From Eubacterium sp. (GTDB lineage Bacteria; Bacillota; Clostridia; Oscillospirales; Acutalibacteraceae): DNA of 6,021 nucleotides. The DNA lies in NCBI GenBank assembly GCA_017543725.1, contig JAFYFO010000208.1:1-6021 (forward strand). Reading direction: 5' to 3'. Below, piece after piece: positions 1-5,970 of the stretch. Position 1 is the stretch's first letter; each line of letters opens with the position of its first letter. The position numbers and the translations under genes were made by a program. The notes below the pieces were generated by a model, which was not told the DNA's origin, searched no databases, and was given only the letters and a program-made list of their open reading frames with translations.

Positions 1-2032
1 ATATTTCCTTTATCAGAGTTAATATGTTTTGTCCGTTTTTATACTCATACAAAACATCGTTCATATTCTTTTTAACAAGGAAAATTCCGAGTCCTCCGAT
101 TTTTCTTTCCTCAGCGGAAAGAGTTGTATCGGGGTCTTCTTTTTCAAGCGGATTATAGGGAATTCCGCTGTCTATAAAGACTATTGAAACGGCGTTTCCT
201 GTTTTGGAAAGTTGAATTTCAGCGTTTCCTGTTTCATCGCCGTAGGCATAATTTGCAATATTAACGAAAATCTCTTCAACAGATAAATCAATCTGCAACT
301 GCGCTTTCATACCGCATCCGTTTTCCTCAAGAAAAACATCAACAAATTCGGCAACTTTGGCAAGATTATCGTTTGTTGCTTCAATTTTTAAAGATTTCGC
401 CACTTTATTACCCTCTTCTTTCAGTTCAAGGCAAAGCATTGTTAAATCATCAAACTGCGGCGCGTCGCCGACAAAATCGCCGACATCGCTGTTTATTCCC
501 GAAATAATCCTTTCCGGGCTTTCCTCTTTATATTTATTGAGCGAGGTAGCCATTCTTTCAAGAGTAAACATATTATTGTCTTTATCGGTTGCTTCGGGCA
601 GCCCGTCAGTATAAAGGAAGAGTTTATCACCTTTATTTAACTGAATCTCATAGTTTTTATAATTGATTCCGCTCACGGCGCCGACAACCAGGGAGCGCTT
701 TTCTTTAAAGAACTCAAAGTTTTCGCCCTTGCGGTAAACAACGGGGTCGTCGTGTCCTGCGTTTGAAGCAATCATCTTTCCCGTTGAGATTTCGAGTATA
801 CCCAACCAGACGGTTACAAACATATCCGCTTCATTATGCGCGCATATTCTGTTGTTTACATTTGTTAAAACCTCGGCAGGCGTTAATCCGAGACGCGCTA
901 TTTCAACAACCAGAATATTGGTTACCATCATAAACAGCGCCGCGGGAACGCCCTTTCCCGAAACATCCGCTATAACAACACCGAGATGGTCGTCGTCAAC
1001 AAGGAAGAAATTATAGAAATCTCCGCCAACCTCTTTGGCAGGGGTCATACTTGCAAAGATATCAATATCGTTTCTTTCCGGAAATGCAGGGAAAGAGTGC
1101 GGAACGGCATTTTCCTGAATTTTGCTTGCAATTGAAAGTTCTGCTCCGATTCTCTCTCTTTCAGAGGTTACCGCAGTCAGATTTTCAATATACATCAGCA
1201 TATCCGATTCCATTGTGTCTATCGACTGTGAAAGGTCGCAGATTTCATTGATATTGCTGTTTTTTTCAGCGAGCGCTTCGCCCTTTGTGTTTTCCTTGGC
1301 AAAGCGGTGAGCCTCGTTGATAACGCGCTTTATCGGGTCAACAAGATTATTTCTCAGAACATAAGCCGCAATAAGAGCAACTATAATCGCGAGCAAAAGA
1401 GTTGAAAGCGCAATAATCGTCAGAAAGCGCAGGGGCGCCCTGCTGTATTCGCTCATCGGTCTTTGAATACACATAAGCCCTGTAACAGCGCCTGCGTCGT
1501 TTTTAACGGGAACAAGCATTGTTATATGGGGATGAGTGTCTATACCGAGGTTTCTGACTCTGAAATACGCTTCGTATTCCGATTTGCCCGAATAGAGATT
1601 TTTATAGAATCGTTTATATTTATCGTCGCTTGTTTTGCGAACATATCCGAGTTGCCACGGTGAATAATTTGAATTATCAACCGTGTTATCAATAACATTG
1701 AAAACAGAGGTGAAACTGTTATAATCCTTGGTGTCAACCCTGATAACATAGACTATTGAAACATGCATTCTTTTGCAAAAGGAATCAAGGATTCTTTCAG
1801 TTCTGAGATAATCCTCGGTTTTGCCGTTTTTCAGATAGTAATCAATATTGTTTCCGTTAACAAGAGCAGTCGCGGTTACAGCCATATGATAGGTTGTTTC
1901 CTTATATTCTCTTTTATATGTCCCCGTGAAACTGAGATAGCCGATTATTCCAACGATAACGCTGTAAAAAACAAGCAGCGAAACAACGGCGCCGATAATT
2001 CTAAACGCCATGCTTTTTCGAGTTTTTTTCAT
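1..2032 (-). CDS. Membrane receptor with sensor, HAMP, SpoIIE/PP2C phosphatase and RsbW-like kinase domains (3' end at window edge)
   Basis: This frame stays open for 677 codons from the ATG at 2032-2030. Residues 1-9 are basic. TM1 is about 12-32, an extracytoplasmic sensor (Cache-like by position only) is about 37-200, and TM2 is about 203-226. A HAMP domain beginning with LVDPIKRV (230-237) runs to about 280, followed by a short helical linker. The PP2C/SpoIIE phosphatase (about 311-537) has its metal-binding motifs: GGDFYN 336-341, ADVSGKG 355-361, AGH 425-427, TDG 475-477 and FDDLTML 527-533. A GHKL ATPase of the RsbW/SpoIIAB type (about 545-677) has N-box E587/N591, G1 D621-SGIP and G2 GGLGIF 646-651. 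The last complete codons read LTLIKEI, a typical end for this family, and the next codon begins with T, so a stop probably follows just outside the window. By family, the phosphatase dephosphorylates a STAS antagonist and the HATPase phosphorylates it or binds a target. The start follows the STAS stop as TGATATG with no clear Shine-Dalgarno sequence, so translation is probably coupled. The ATG at codon 8 has no better site. The sensed signal is unknown. Confidence 0.93.
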   Translation of the reverse strand, partial: MKKTRKSMAFRIIGAVVSLLVFYSVIVGIIGYLSFTGTYKREYKETTYHMAVTATALVNGNNIDYYLKNGKTEDYLRTERILDSFCKRMHVSIVYVIRVDTKDYNSFTSVFNVIDNTVDNSNYSPWQLGYVRKTSDDKYKRFYKNLYSGKSEYEAYFRVRNLGIDTHPHITMLVPVKNDAGAVTGLMCIQRPMSEYSRAPLRFLTIIALSTLLLAIIVALIAAYVLRNNLVDPIKRVINEAHRFAKENTKGEALAEKNSNINEICDLSQSIDTMESDMLMYIENLTAVTSERERIGAELSIASKIQENAVPHSFPAFPERNDIDIFASMTPAKEVGGDFYNFFLVDDDHLGVVIADVSGKGVPAALFMMVTNILVVEIARLGLTPAEVLTNVNNRICAHNEADMFVTVWLGILEISTGKMIASNAGHDDPVVYRKGENFEFFKEKRSLVVGAVSGINYKNYEIQLNKGDKLFLYTDGLPEATDKDNNMFTLERMATSLNKYKEESPERIISGINSDVGDFVGDAPQFDDLTMLCLELKEEGNKVAKSLKIEATNDNLAKVAEFVDVFLEENGCGMKAQLQIDLSVEEIFVNIANYAYGDETGNAEIQLSKTGNAVSIVFIDSGIPYNPLEKEDPDTTLSAEERKIGGLGIFLVKKNMNDVLYEYKNGQNILTLIKEI

Positions 2033-2033
2033 A

Positions 2034-2330
2034 TCAGTTTATGTTGAGAATATCGCAAAATCCTGTTATTTCAAAAATATCCATAACATCTCTCTGGACA
2101 TTGATAATTTTCATTTCGCCCTTGCCGCTCATAAGTTTATGCGCTTTAAGGATAACGCGAAGACCCGCAGAAGAAGTGTAACTCATATCTTTCAAATCAA
2201 GAATGAGTTGGCTTACTCCTTTTGCGTTATCTTCAATATACTTTTCAAGTTCGGGAGCGGTAACAGTGTCCACTCTTCCTGAAACGCTTATTGTTAATTT
2301 TCCGTTTTCGTTAATATTTGAAAGTTCCAT
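2034..2330 (-). CDS. STAS-domain anti-sigma factor antagonist (RsbV/SpoIIAA type)
   Basis: This 98-residue protein is a single STAS domain, the usual length for SpoIIAA/RsbV proteins. It opens with the antagonist pattern LTISVSGRVDTVTAPELE (12-29). The conserved phosphorylation loop is DLKDMSYTSSAGLRVIL (45-61), where Ser54 aligns with the phosphorylated serine of RsbV (inferred from the family). The loop has SSAG rather than the classical DS(S/T)G. The end, IFEITGFCDILNI, is a typical STAS C-terminal helix. By family it is cytoplasmic and cycles between phosphorylated and free forms, the free form sequestering an RsbW-like kinase. The obvious partner is the phosphatase/HATPase receptor encoded 1 nt downstream. 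The start is set by an AAGGAG ribosome binding site overlapping the stop codon of the gene before it. Confidence 0.94.
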   Translation of the reverse strand: MELSNINENGKLTISVSGRVDTVTAPELEKYIEDNAKGVSQLILDLKDMSYTSSAGLRVILKAHKLMSGKGEMKIINVQRDVMDIFEITGFCDILNIN

Positions 2331-2338
2331 AAATAGTT

Positions 2339-2344
2339 CTCCTT
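2339..2344 (-). promoter_or_regulatory. Ribosome binding site of the stand-alone STAS gene, overlapping the upstream stop codon
   Basis: Minus strand reads TAAGGAG, then 8 nt, then ATG. The AAGGAG shares two bases with the TAA stop (2343-2345) of the STAS-kinase gene. This fixes the start at 2330 and suggests coupled translation. Confidence 0.85.
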
Positions 2345-3482
2345 AAAAATATAGTTTGTTGATTTTCGGAACATTTTCAATCAGATAATTCTCGCAGAAT
2401 TCTCTGACCTGCTTTTGTTCTTCATTTGCATCTTCACCGCGGCGAATCATCCATCTCAGAATTCTTGCATAGCAGATAACTTCAATCATTTTGCAAACCT
2501 CGGAAATGAACTCCTCGCTTTTTCCTTCGAAATAATATTTAACAGTGTACTTCCAGATGTTTTCCGTCTGTTCCCTTTTTATTCCGAAGAATTTTGCCGC
2601 GTTTTCCTTATCTATGCAGCCAAATCCGATATATGCCGCATATATAGCCGCAAGTTCAAAAACAGGATGTCCCATTGAAAGAGTGTCCATATCAATCAAA
2701 AGGTTTTCATCATTCTGTTTCATTATGTTTTTAATATGGAAATCGCCGTGAATTATGTTGTTTGTTTCCGGGATTTCCTCAAAGAGTTTTACGAGTTTTG
2801 CGCCGATTTCTTCGGGAAGATAATCCGCAATGAACTCAGCCCATTTAATTCCCTCTTTTTTCTTGCTCGGAAGTTCGCCGTCCTTGAGCATTGAGGAGTG
2901 AATTGTTTTGAGAATATCAACGCTCTGCTTTGTCAGTTCTTCAACATCTTCACCTTCGTTGATGAGTTTTGCGAAGGATTTTGCGTCAAGAAGTTCAAAA
3001 ACAGAACCGTATAAATCGCCGACCTTAACAACATCATAAGGGATTGCAGTCGGGATTCCCATAACAAAGGCTTTTCTTGCAAGTTCTCTTTCGTTATGAA
3101 TGTCTTCAAGAGAATCGGGGCTTTTATAAACCTTAACAATGGTGTCCGGGTCTGTTCTGTAAACAATTCCGTTTGCGCCTTCTCCGATAACTTCGCATCC
3201 CTCAACAGATATTTTTCTGTATGCCTTTGAAACCTCCATCATTTCGGAAAATCCCGTCATATCGAAAATTTCATAAACTTCGGGGCTGCAGTTGATAACC
3301 TTGGTATCGCCGTTTGCTTTTTTCAGACGGAGAATAACCCTGAGTCCCGCGCTTGAAATATAATCAAGTTCGGAAGCGTCAAGAATAACCTCGCCTTTGA
3401 AATCTCCTATTTGGGAATTGATTTCGCTTTCTATTTGCGCTGCGTTTGAAGAATCAATTCTTCCCTTAAGTTCAATTTTCAT
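2343..3482 (-). CDS. STAS domain fused to an APH/choline-kinase-like phosphotransferase
   Basis: The protein has 379 residues. Residues 1-88 are a complete STAS domain: GRIDSSNAAQIE (7-18), the phosphorylation loop LDYISSAGLRVIL (39-51) with Ser44 as the aligned phosphosite, and IFDMTGF (72-78). Residues about 90-379 are a protein-kinase-like phosphotransferase of the APH type. Visible motifs are a glycine-rich loop GEGANGIVY (100-108), the ATP-anchoring lysine in VKVYK (K117), a likely helix-C glutamate at 131 or 133, the catalytic loop HGDFHIKN (245-252, with D247 and N252), and the metal-binding aspartate in LIDMDTL (D264) followed by G271 and P273. All catalytic residues are present, so an active kinase is expected. 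The substrate is not visible from the sequence: it could be a STAS protein, another protein or a small molecule. It resembles families often annotated as aminoglycoside phosphotransferase, but the STAS fusion and operon argue for signalling. It is the first gene of the operon, with an AGGAG site (3489-3493) 6 nt before its ATG and a promoter just upstream. Confidence 0.9.
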   Translation of the reverse strand: MKIELKGRIDSSNAAQIESEINSQIGDFKGEVILDASELDYISSAGLRVILRLKKANGDTKVINCSPEVYEIFDMTGFSEMMEVSKAYRKISVEGCEVIGEGANGIVYRTDPDTIVKVYKSPDSLEDIHNERELARKAFVMGIPTAIPYDVVKVGDLYGSVFELLDAKSFAKLINEGEDVEELTKQSVDILKTIHSSMLKDGELPSKKKEGIKWAEFIADYLPEEIGAKLVKLFEEIPETNNIIHGDFHIKNIMKQNDENLLIDMDTLSMGHPVFELAAIYAAYIGFGCIDKENAAKFFGIKREQTENIWKYTVKYYFEGKSEEFISEVCKMIEVICYARILRWMIRRGEDANEEQKQVREFCENYLIENVPKINKLYF

Positions 3483-3488
3483 TTTCTT

Positions 3489-3493
3489 CTCCT
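3489..3493 (-). promoter_or_regulatory. Ribosome binding site of the STAS-kinase gene
   Basis: Minus strand reads AGGAG, then AAGAAA, then ATG, a 6-nt spacer. It supports the start at 3482. Confidence 0.85.
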
Positions 3494-3513
3494 AAAAAAA
3501 TTTATTTCAGTTT

Positions 3514-3542
3514 ATTATACAATAAATAAATATTTTTGTAAA
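3514..3542 (-). promoter_or_regulatory. Sigma-A-like promoter of the signalling operon
   Basis: On the minus strand, TTTACA (3542-3537) and a perfect TATAAT (3519-3514) are separated by 17 nt. The start point would be near 3507, giving a leader of about 25 nt. A dyad TTTATT-N4-AATAAA (3511-3526) covers the -10 box and could be an operator or merely AT-rich chance. Confidence 0.8.
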
Positions 3543-3559
3543 TCAAAATTTTATTTTTA

Positions 3560-3587
3560 TTGAATTATATTTTCCGCGTGTTATAAT
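3560..3587 (+). promoter_or_regulatory. Sigma-A-like promoter of the alpha-galactosidase gene
   Basis: TTGAAT (3560-3565) and a perfect TATAAT (3582-3587) are separated by 16 nt. The predicted start point is near 3594, giving a leader of about 27 nt. The promoter is back-to-back with the signalling operon promoter; only 17 nt (3543-3559) lie between the two -35 boxes, so one bound regulator could affect both. No recognisable CRE or LacI-type operator was seen. Confidence 0.78.
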
Positions 3588-3609
3588 ACAATAAAAAATT
3601 TCTGTTTTC

Positions 3610-3613
3610 GGAG
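3610..3613 (+). promoter_or_regulatory. Ribosome binding site of the alpha-galactosidase gene
   Basis: GGAG followed by a 7-nt spacer (AAAGATT) before the ATG at 3621. It fixes the start. Confidence 0.8.
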
Positions 3614-3620
3614 AAAGATT

Positions 3621-5462
3621 ATGGAATACTATTCTGAGTGGCGCCTTGAAGGCGATGAATACAGCGGCGGCTTTTTAAACGGAATTTCTCTTTCGGGAAG
3701 CGAGTCCGTTAAAAATATGAAAGAAATTTCAAAAAGCGATGATAAAACCGTTTTCAAAGGCGAAAAAGGCCATATTATCGAGAGTTTTCACGAAGAGAAA
3801 AATTCTGTTGTTTTCACAAAATCGGTTTTCAAGAACGAAACCGAAAAAGAGGCAAAAATCGAACTTCTTTCCTCTTTTGCAATCAGGGGAATTGAGGCTG
3901 ATAAAATCCACAGAGCAACTTCTTTCTGGGCTTCTGAAGGCAAACTTCTTTCTCAGAAACTGACTGATTTGAATATGGAAACCTCCTGGGCAAAGCACGG
4001 AATCAGGATTGAAAAATTCGGTCAGACAGGTTCTATGCCCGTCAGAAAATGGTTTCCCTTCTTAGTTCTTGAAAACAGCAAAAAAGGCGAATTTCTCGGC
4101 GTTCAGTTATACTGCGCTTCAAGTTGGCAGATTGAAATTCTCAATAAAAGCGGCGAAATATATATTCAGGGCGGACTTGCCGATAATGATTACGGCCACT
4201 GGTTCAAAATCCTGAAGCCCGGTGAAAGTTTTGAAACTCCGAAAGCCGCTGTTGCCCTTGGAAAATCGCTCGAGGAAGTTTGCGATAAACTTGTTAAGGC
4301 GCAGAATCCGAGAATCGCGCAGATTGATGAGGATATGCCCGTTATCTTCAACGAATACTGCACAACCTGGGGAAATCCGACCATTGAAAACATAAGAAAA
4401 ACAGCCGAAAAACTTGAAAACACAGGAGTCAGATATCTTGTTATCGACAGCGGTTGGTATAAAAAAGACGAAGGCGACTGGTTCAGCCTTACGGGCGACT
4501 GGATTCCGAGCAAAAGCCTTTTTCCAAACGGAATCAAAGAGGTTGCCGATATCATTAAATCCCACGGACTGATTCCGGGCTTATGGTTTGAATTTGAAAC
4601 GCTCGGCCATCTTGCGCAGGGCTGGAACGATATAAGCCACATCCTGACAAAGAACGGTTATCCGATAACATCGGGCGGAAGAAGATTTTGGGATATGCGA
4701 CAAAAATGGGTTGAAGATTTTCTTGATGAAAGAGTTATAAAACTGCTTGAAGACGCAGATTTCGGATATCTTAAAGTTGACTACAACGAAAATATCGGCA
4801 TTGGCGCAGACGGCGCGGAAAGCCTCGGAGAAGGGCTGAGGCAAACCGTTGAAGCAAGCAGAAATTATTTTAAGCACATATCCGAAAAACTGCCCCATCT
4901 CGTTATTGAAAACTGCTCAAGCGGCGGTCACAGGCTGGAGCCTTCGTTTATGGAAGTTGCTTCTCAGGCAAGTTTTTCAGACGCTCACGAAACGAACTCC
5001 ATCCCCCTTATCGCGGCTAATATGCACAGGCTTATCAGACCCGAACAAAGCCAGATTTGGGCGGTTTTAAGAGCAAACGCCGATATAAACAGAATAAACT
5101 ATCTTCTCTCAGCCTCTTTCCTCGGCAGGCTCTGCCTTTCGGGCGAAATCTTTGATTTATCAAAGGAGCAGTGGCAATGCGCCCTTGATGCGATTGATTT
5201 TTATTCAAGGGTTAAGCATATTATAAAGAAGGGCTTCACATCGGCAATAATTGCAACAGCCGAGGACTATTCAGACCCCGAGGGATATCAGGCTGTTTTA
5301 AGGGAATACGAAAGCGAAGCGCTGCTTATTGTTCACACTTTTAAAAACGGCGCAAATCCGCCGATTGAAAGCCTTCTTAACGGCTATAATATCAAAGAAA
5401 CCTTCGGAAGCGAACTTGACGGAGATTTCAGAGGAAAAGTTTTTGTTTTGGAAAAGGAATGA
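3621..5462 (+). CDS. Alpha-galactosidase, glycoside hydrolase family 36
   Basis: The protein has 613 residues, between the short Thermotoga-type (about 550) and the longer Geobacillus-type (about 730) GH36 enzymes. It should hydrolyse terminal alpha-1,6-galactosides such as melibiose or raffinose-family sugars with retention. There is no signal peptide, so it should act in the cytoplasm on imported oligosaccharides, although no transporter is in the window. The layout is an N-terminal beta-sandwich (about 1-225, ending in the typical LKPGESFETP at 198-207), a TIM barrel (about 226-535) and a C-terminal beta domain. Barrel motifs are FNEYCTTWGNP (243-253), VIDSGWY (274-280), GLWFEFE (320-326) and DMRQ (358-361). 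The probable nucleophile is D387 in LKVDYN, followed by IENCSSGGHR (429-438); the probable acid/base is D454 in FSDAHET, 67 residues later. The spacing and motifs fit GH36. Alpha-N-acetylgalactosaminidase activity cannot be excluded. It has its own promoter and is followed 5 nt later by a small Cys-rich membrane peptide. Confidence 0.93.
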   Translation: MEYYSEWRLEGDEYSGGFLNGISLSGSESVKNMKEISKSDDKTVFKGEKGHIIESFHEEKNSVVFTKSVFKNETEKEAKIELLSSFAIRGIEADKIHRATSFWASEGKLLSQKLTDLNMETSWAKHGIRIEKFGQTGSMPVRKWFPFLVLENSKKGEFLGVQLYCASSWQIEILNKSGEIYIQGGLADNDYGHWFKILKPGESFETPKAAVALGKSLEEVCDKLVKAQNPRIAQIDEDMPVIFNEYCTTWGNPTIENIRKTAEKLENTGVRYLVIDSGWYKKDEGDWFSLTGDWIPSKSLFPNGIKEVADIIKSHGLIPGLWFEFETLGHLAQGWNDISHILTKNGYPITSGGRRFWDMRQKWVEDFLDERVIKLLEDADFGYLKVDYNENIGIGADGAESLGEGLRQTVEASRNYFKHISEKLPHLVIENCSSGGHRLEPSFMEVASQASFSDAHETNSIPLIAANMHRLIRPEQSQIWAVLRANADINRINYLLSASFLGRLCLSGEIFDLSKEQWQCALDAIDFYSRVKHIIKKGFTSAIIATAEDYSDPEGYQAVLREYESEALLIVHTFKNGANPPIESLLNGYNIKETFGSELDGDFRGKVFVLEKE

Positions 5463-5467
5463 ATTGA

Positions 5468-5635
5468 ATGCTGAGTTTTATCAAGGCAAATATTGCAACG
5501 GTTATTGTTTTGGTTATTGTTGCGCTTCTCGTTTTTCTTGCGATAAGAAAAATCGTTAAGGATAAAAAATCAAATAAGGGCGGCTGCTCCCATAACTGCA
5601 GCGGCTGTCCCTACAGCAATAATTGCAATAAATAA
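5468..5635 (+). CDS. FeoB-associated-type Cys-rich single-pass membrane peptide
   Basis: This 55-residue small gene has one N-terminal transmembrane helix (about 8-26), then a basic stretch RKIVKDKK (27-34). The tail is Cys-rich, GGCSHNCSGCPYSNNCNK, with cysteines at 40, 44, 47 and 53. The layout (short helix, IRK(I/V)xK, GGCxxxCSGCPY) matches the FeoB-associated Cys-rich membrane protein family, usually encoded beside ferrous iron transporter genes and thought to help Fe(II) uptake or redox. Here neither feoA nor feoB is nearby. AAGGA (5454-5458), inside the end of the galactosidase gene, lies 9 nt before the ATG, and the gene begins 5 nt after the galactosidase stop, so the two are cotranscribed and perhaps coupled. 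A strong terminator follows at once. Family assignment is from pattern recognition; any metal binding is inferred. Confidence 0.87.
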   Translation: MLSFIKANIATVIVLVIVALLVFLAIRKIVKDKKSNKGGCSHNCSGCPYSNNCNK

Positions 5636-5640
5636 AAACA

Positions 5641-5676
5641 ACGGAAGTTTTCAAAGAAGACTTCCGTCATTTTTTT
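5641..5676 (+). terminator. Intrinsic terminator, probably bidirectional
   Basis: ACGGAAGTTTTC pairs with GAAGACTTCCGT (one T-G wobble), giving a 12-bp stem with an AAA loop and then seven T's (5670-5676). It begins 5 nt after the stop codon of the Cys-rich peptide. On the minus strand the stem is followed by TGTTTTTATT, so it can also end transcripts of the convergent fruK remnant, whose stop codon overlaps the stem by one base. Confidence 0.9.
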
Positions 5677-5858
5677 AATGTTTTTTCAATTTCCGAAAGC
5701 GTTGCAAGTTCCTCGGAATAAGCGCTTGCGTTTGCGCAGGCTGAGGCAAGTTTCAGGGCAAAGGGCTTTGCCTGCGCTCTGTTCACATTATCAAAGCAAA
5801 GCGCATCCGTTTTTAAAACATAATCCAAAGCAGGATTTAAAGTAACAGTATAAATCAA
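5667..5858 (-). pseudogene. fruK: Internally deleted 1-phosphofructokinase (PfkB family) remnant
   Basis: This 63-residue frame reads IYTVTLNPALDYVLKT and then FDNVNRAQ, the characteristic first ~29 residues of FruK/LacC-type sugar kinases. It then switches to FALKLASACANASAYSEELAT and EIEKTLKK, which match the last ~30 residues of the same family (typically EALKLAVACGSATAFSEGLAT-like, then an EIEELL helix). The complete enzyme has about 300 residues and makes fructose-1,6-bisphosphate from fructose-1-phosphate. About 240 codons are missing, including the GGKG substrate loop and the GAGD catalytic motif, so it cannot be active. The two halves remain in frame without a stop. The TTG at 5858 is chosen as start because homologues begin at this point; an in-frame TTG at 5876 would add six atypical residues. 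The ribosome binding site is poor (GGGGCG). The tail alone also departs from consensus (NASAYSEE for GSATAFSEG). LacC or another PfkB kinase is the alternative parent. Confidence 0.8.
5757..5772. repeat. Perfect 7+2+7 palindrome at the fruK deletion junction
   Basis: GGCAAAG-GG-CTTTGCC is a perfect inverted repeat with a 2-bp centre. It lies where the N-terminal FruK homology (ending NRAQ) stops and the C-terminal homology (starting at about FALKLA) begins. Confidence 0.85.
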
Positions 5859-5887
5859 ATTATCGCCCCATAACAAAAAGAGGTTCT

Positions 5888-5917
5888 ATAATAAATGTTG
5901 GGGTGGAAAAGCCTCAA
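5888..5917 (-). promoter_or_regulatory. Possible weak promoter of the fruK remnant
   Basis: On the minus strand, TTGAGG (5917-5912) and TATTAT (5893-5888) are separated by 18 nt. Transcription would start near 5881, about 22 nt before the TTG start. It lies inside the plus-strand hairpin at 5890-5930, so one of the two readings may be incidental. Confidence 0.4.
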
Positions 5918-5930
5918 CATTTATTTTTTT
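5890..5930 (+). terminator. Second hairpin with T-run (terminator or attenuator)
   Basis: AATAAATGTTG (5890-5900) pairs with CAACATTTATT (5915-5925), and the stem extends inward by four more pairs (two of them G-U) to 15 bp with a GGAAAA loop. Seven T's (5924-5930) follow. No plus-strand gene ends just before it, so it is a back-up terminator protecting the next gene, an attenuator in that gene's leader, or a leftover of a lost gene. Confidence 0.65.
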
Positions 5931-5941
5931 AATAAAAAAAC

Positions 5942-5970
5942 GAGACATATTCCATAAAATCCTTTACAAT
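5942..5970 (+). promoter_or_regulatory. Likely promoter of the gene starting at 6007
   Basis: GAGACA (5942-5947, four of six -35 bases) and TACAAT (5965-5970) are separated by 17 nt. The expected start point is near 5977, giving a leader of about 30 nt. The -35 box lies in the left arm of an 11-bp inverted repeat, and CTTTA-CAA-TAAAG (5962-5974) forms a small dyad over the -10. Confidence 0.6.

Noticed and set aside
2011..2032. Internal ATG at codon 8 as the receptor start
   Set aside because: It has no Shine-Dalgarno sequence and would remove most of the basic residues before TM1; the TGATATG junction favours the upstream ATG.
1051..2282. Several short plus-strand frames and a 69-codon minus-strand frame (1540-1749)
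   Set aside because: All are shadows of the receptor and STAS genes, which have complete domain motifs in the real frame.
2343..3482. Aminoglycoside resistance gene
   Set aside because: The kinase domain has the APH fold motifs, but the N-terminal STAS fusion and partner-switching operon make signalling more likely, and nothing in the sequence points to an antibiotic substrate.
3517..3595. Direct repeat ATACAATAAA at 3517-3526 and 3586-3595
   Set aside because: Both copies lie in very AT-rich promoter sequence and overlap -10 elements on opposite strands; a 10-bp match is not convincing here.
4119..4898. Open frames of 105-150 codons on the minus strand
   Set aside because: They lie antisense to the alpha-galactosidase barrel, lack ribosome binding sites and recognisable domains, and follow from the codon bias of the real gene.
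5859..5876. Upstream TTG start adding six residues to the fruK remnant
   Set aside because: FruK-family proteins begin right at the IYTVTLNPALDY segment, and the extension resembles nothing in the family.
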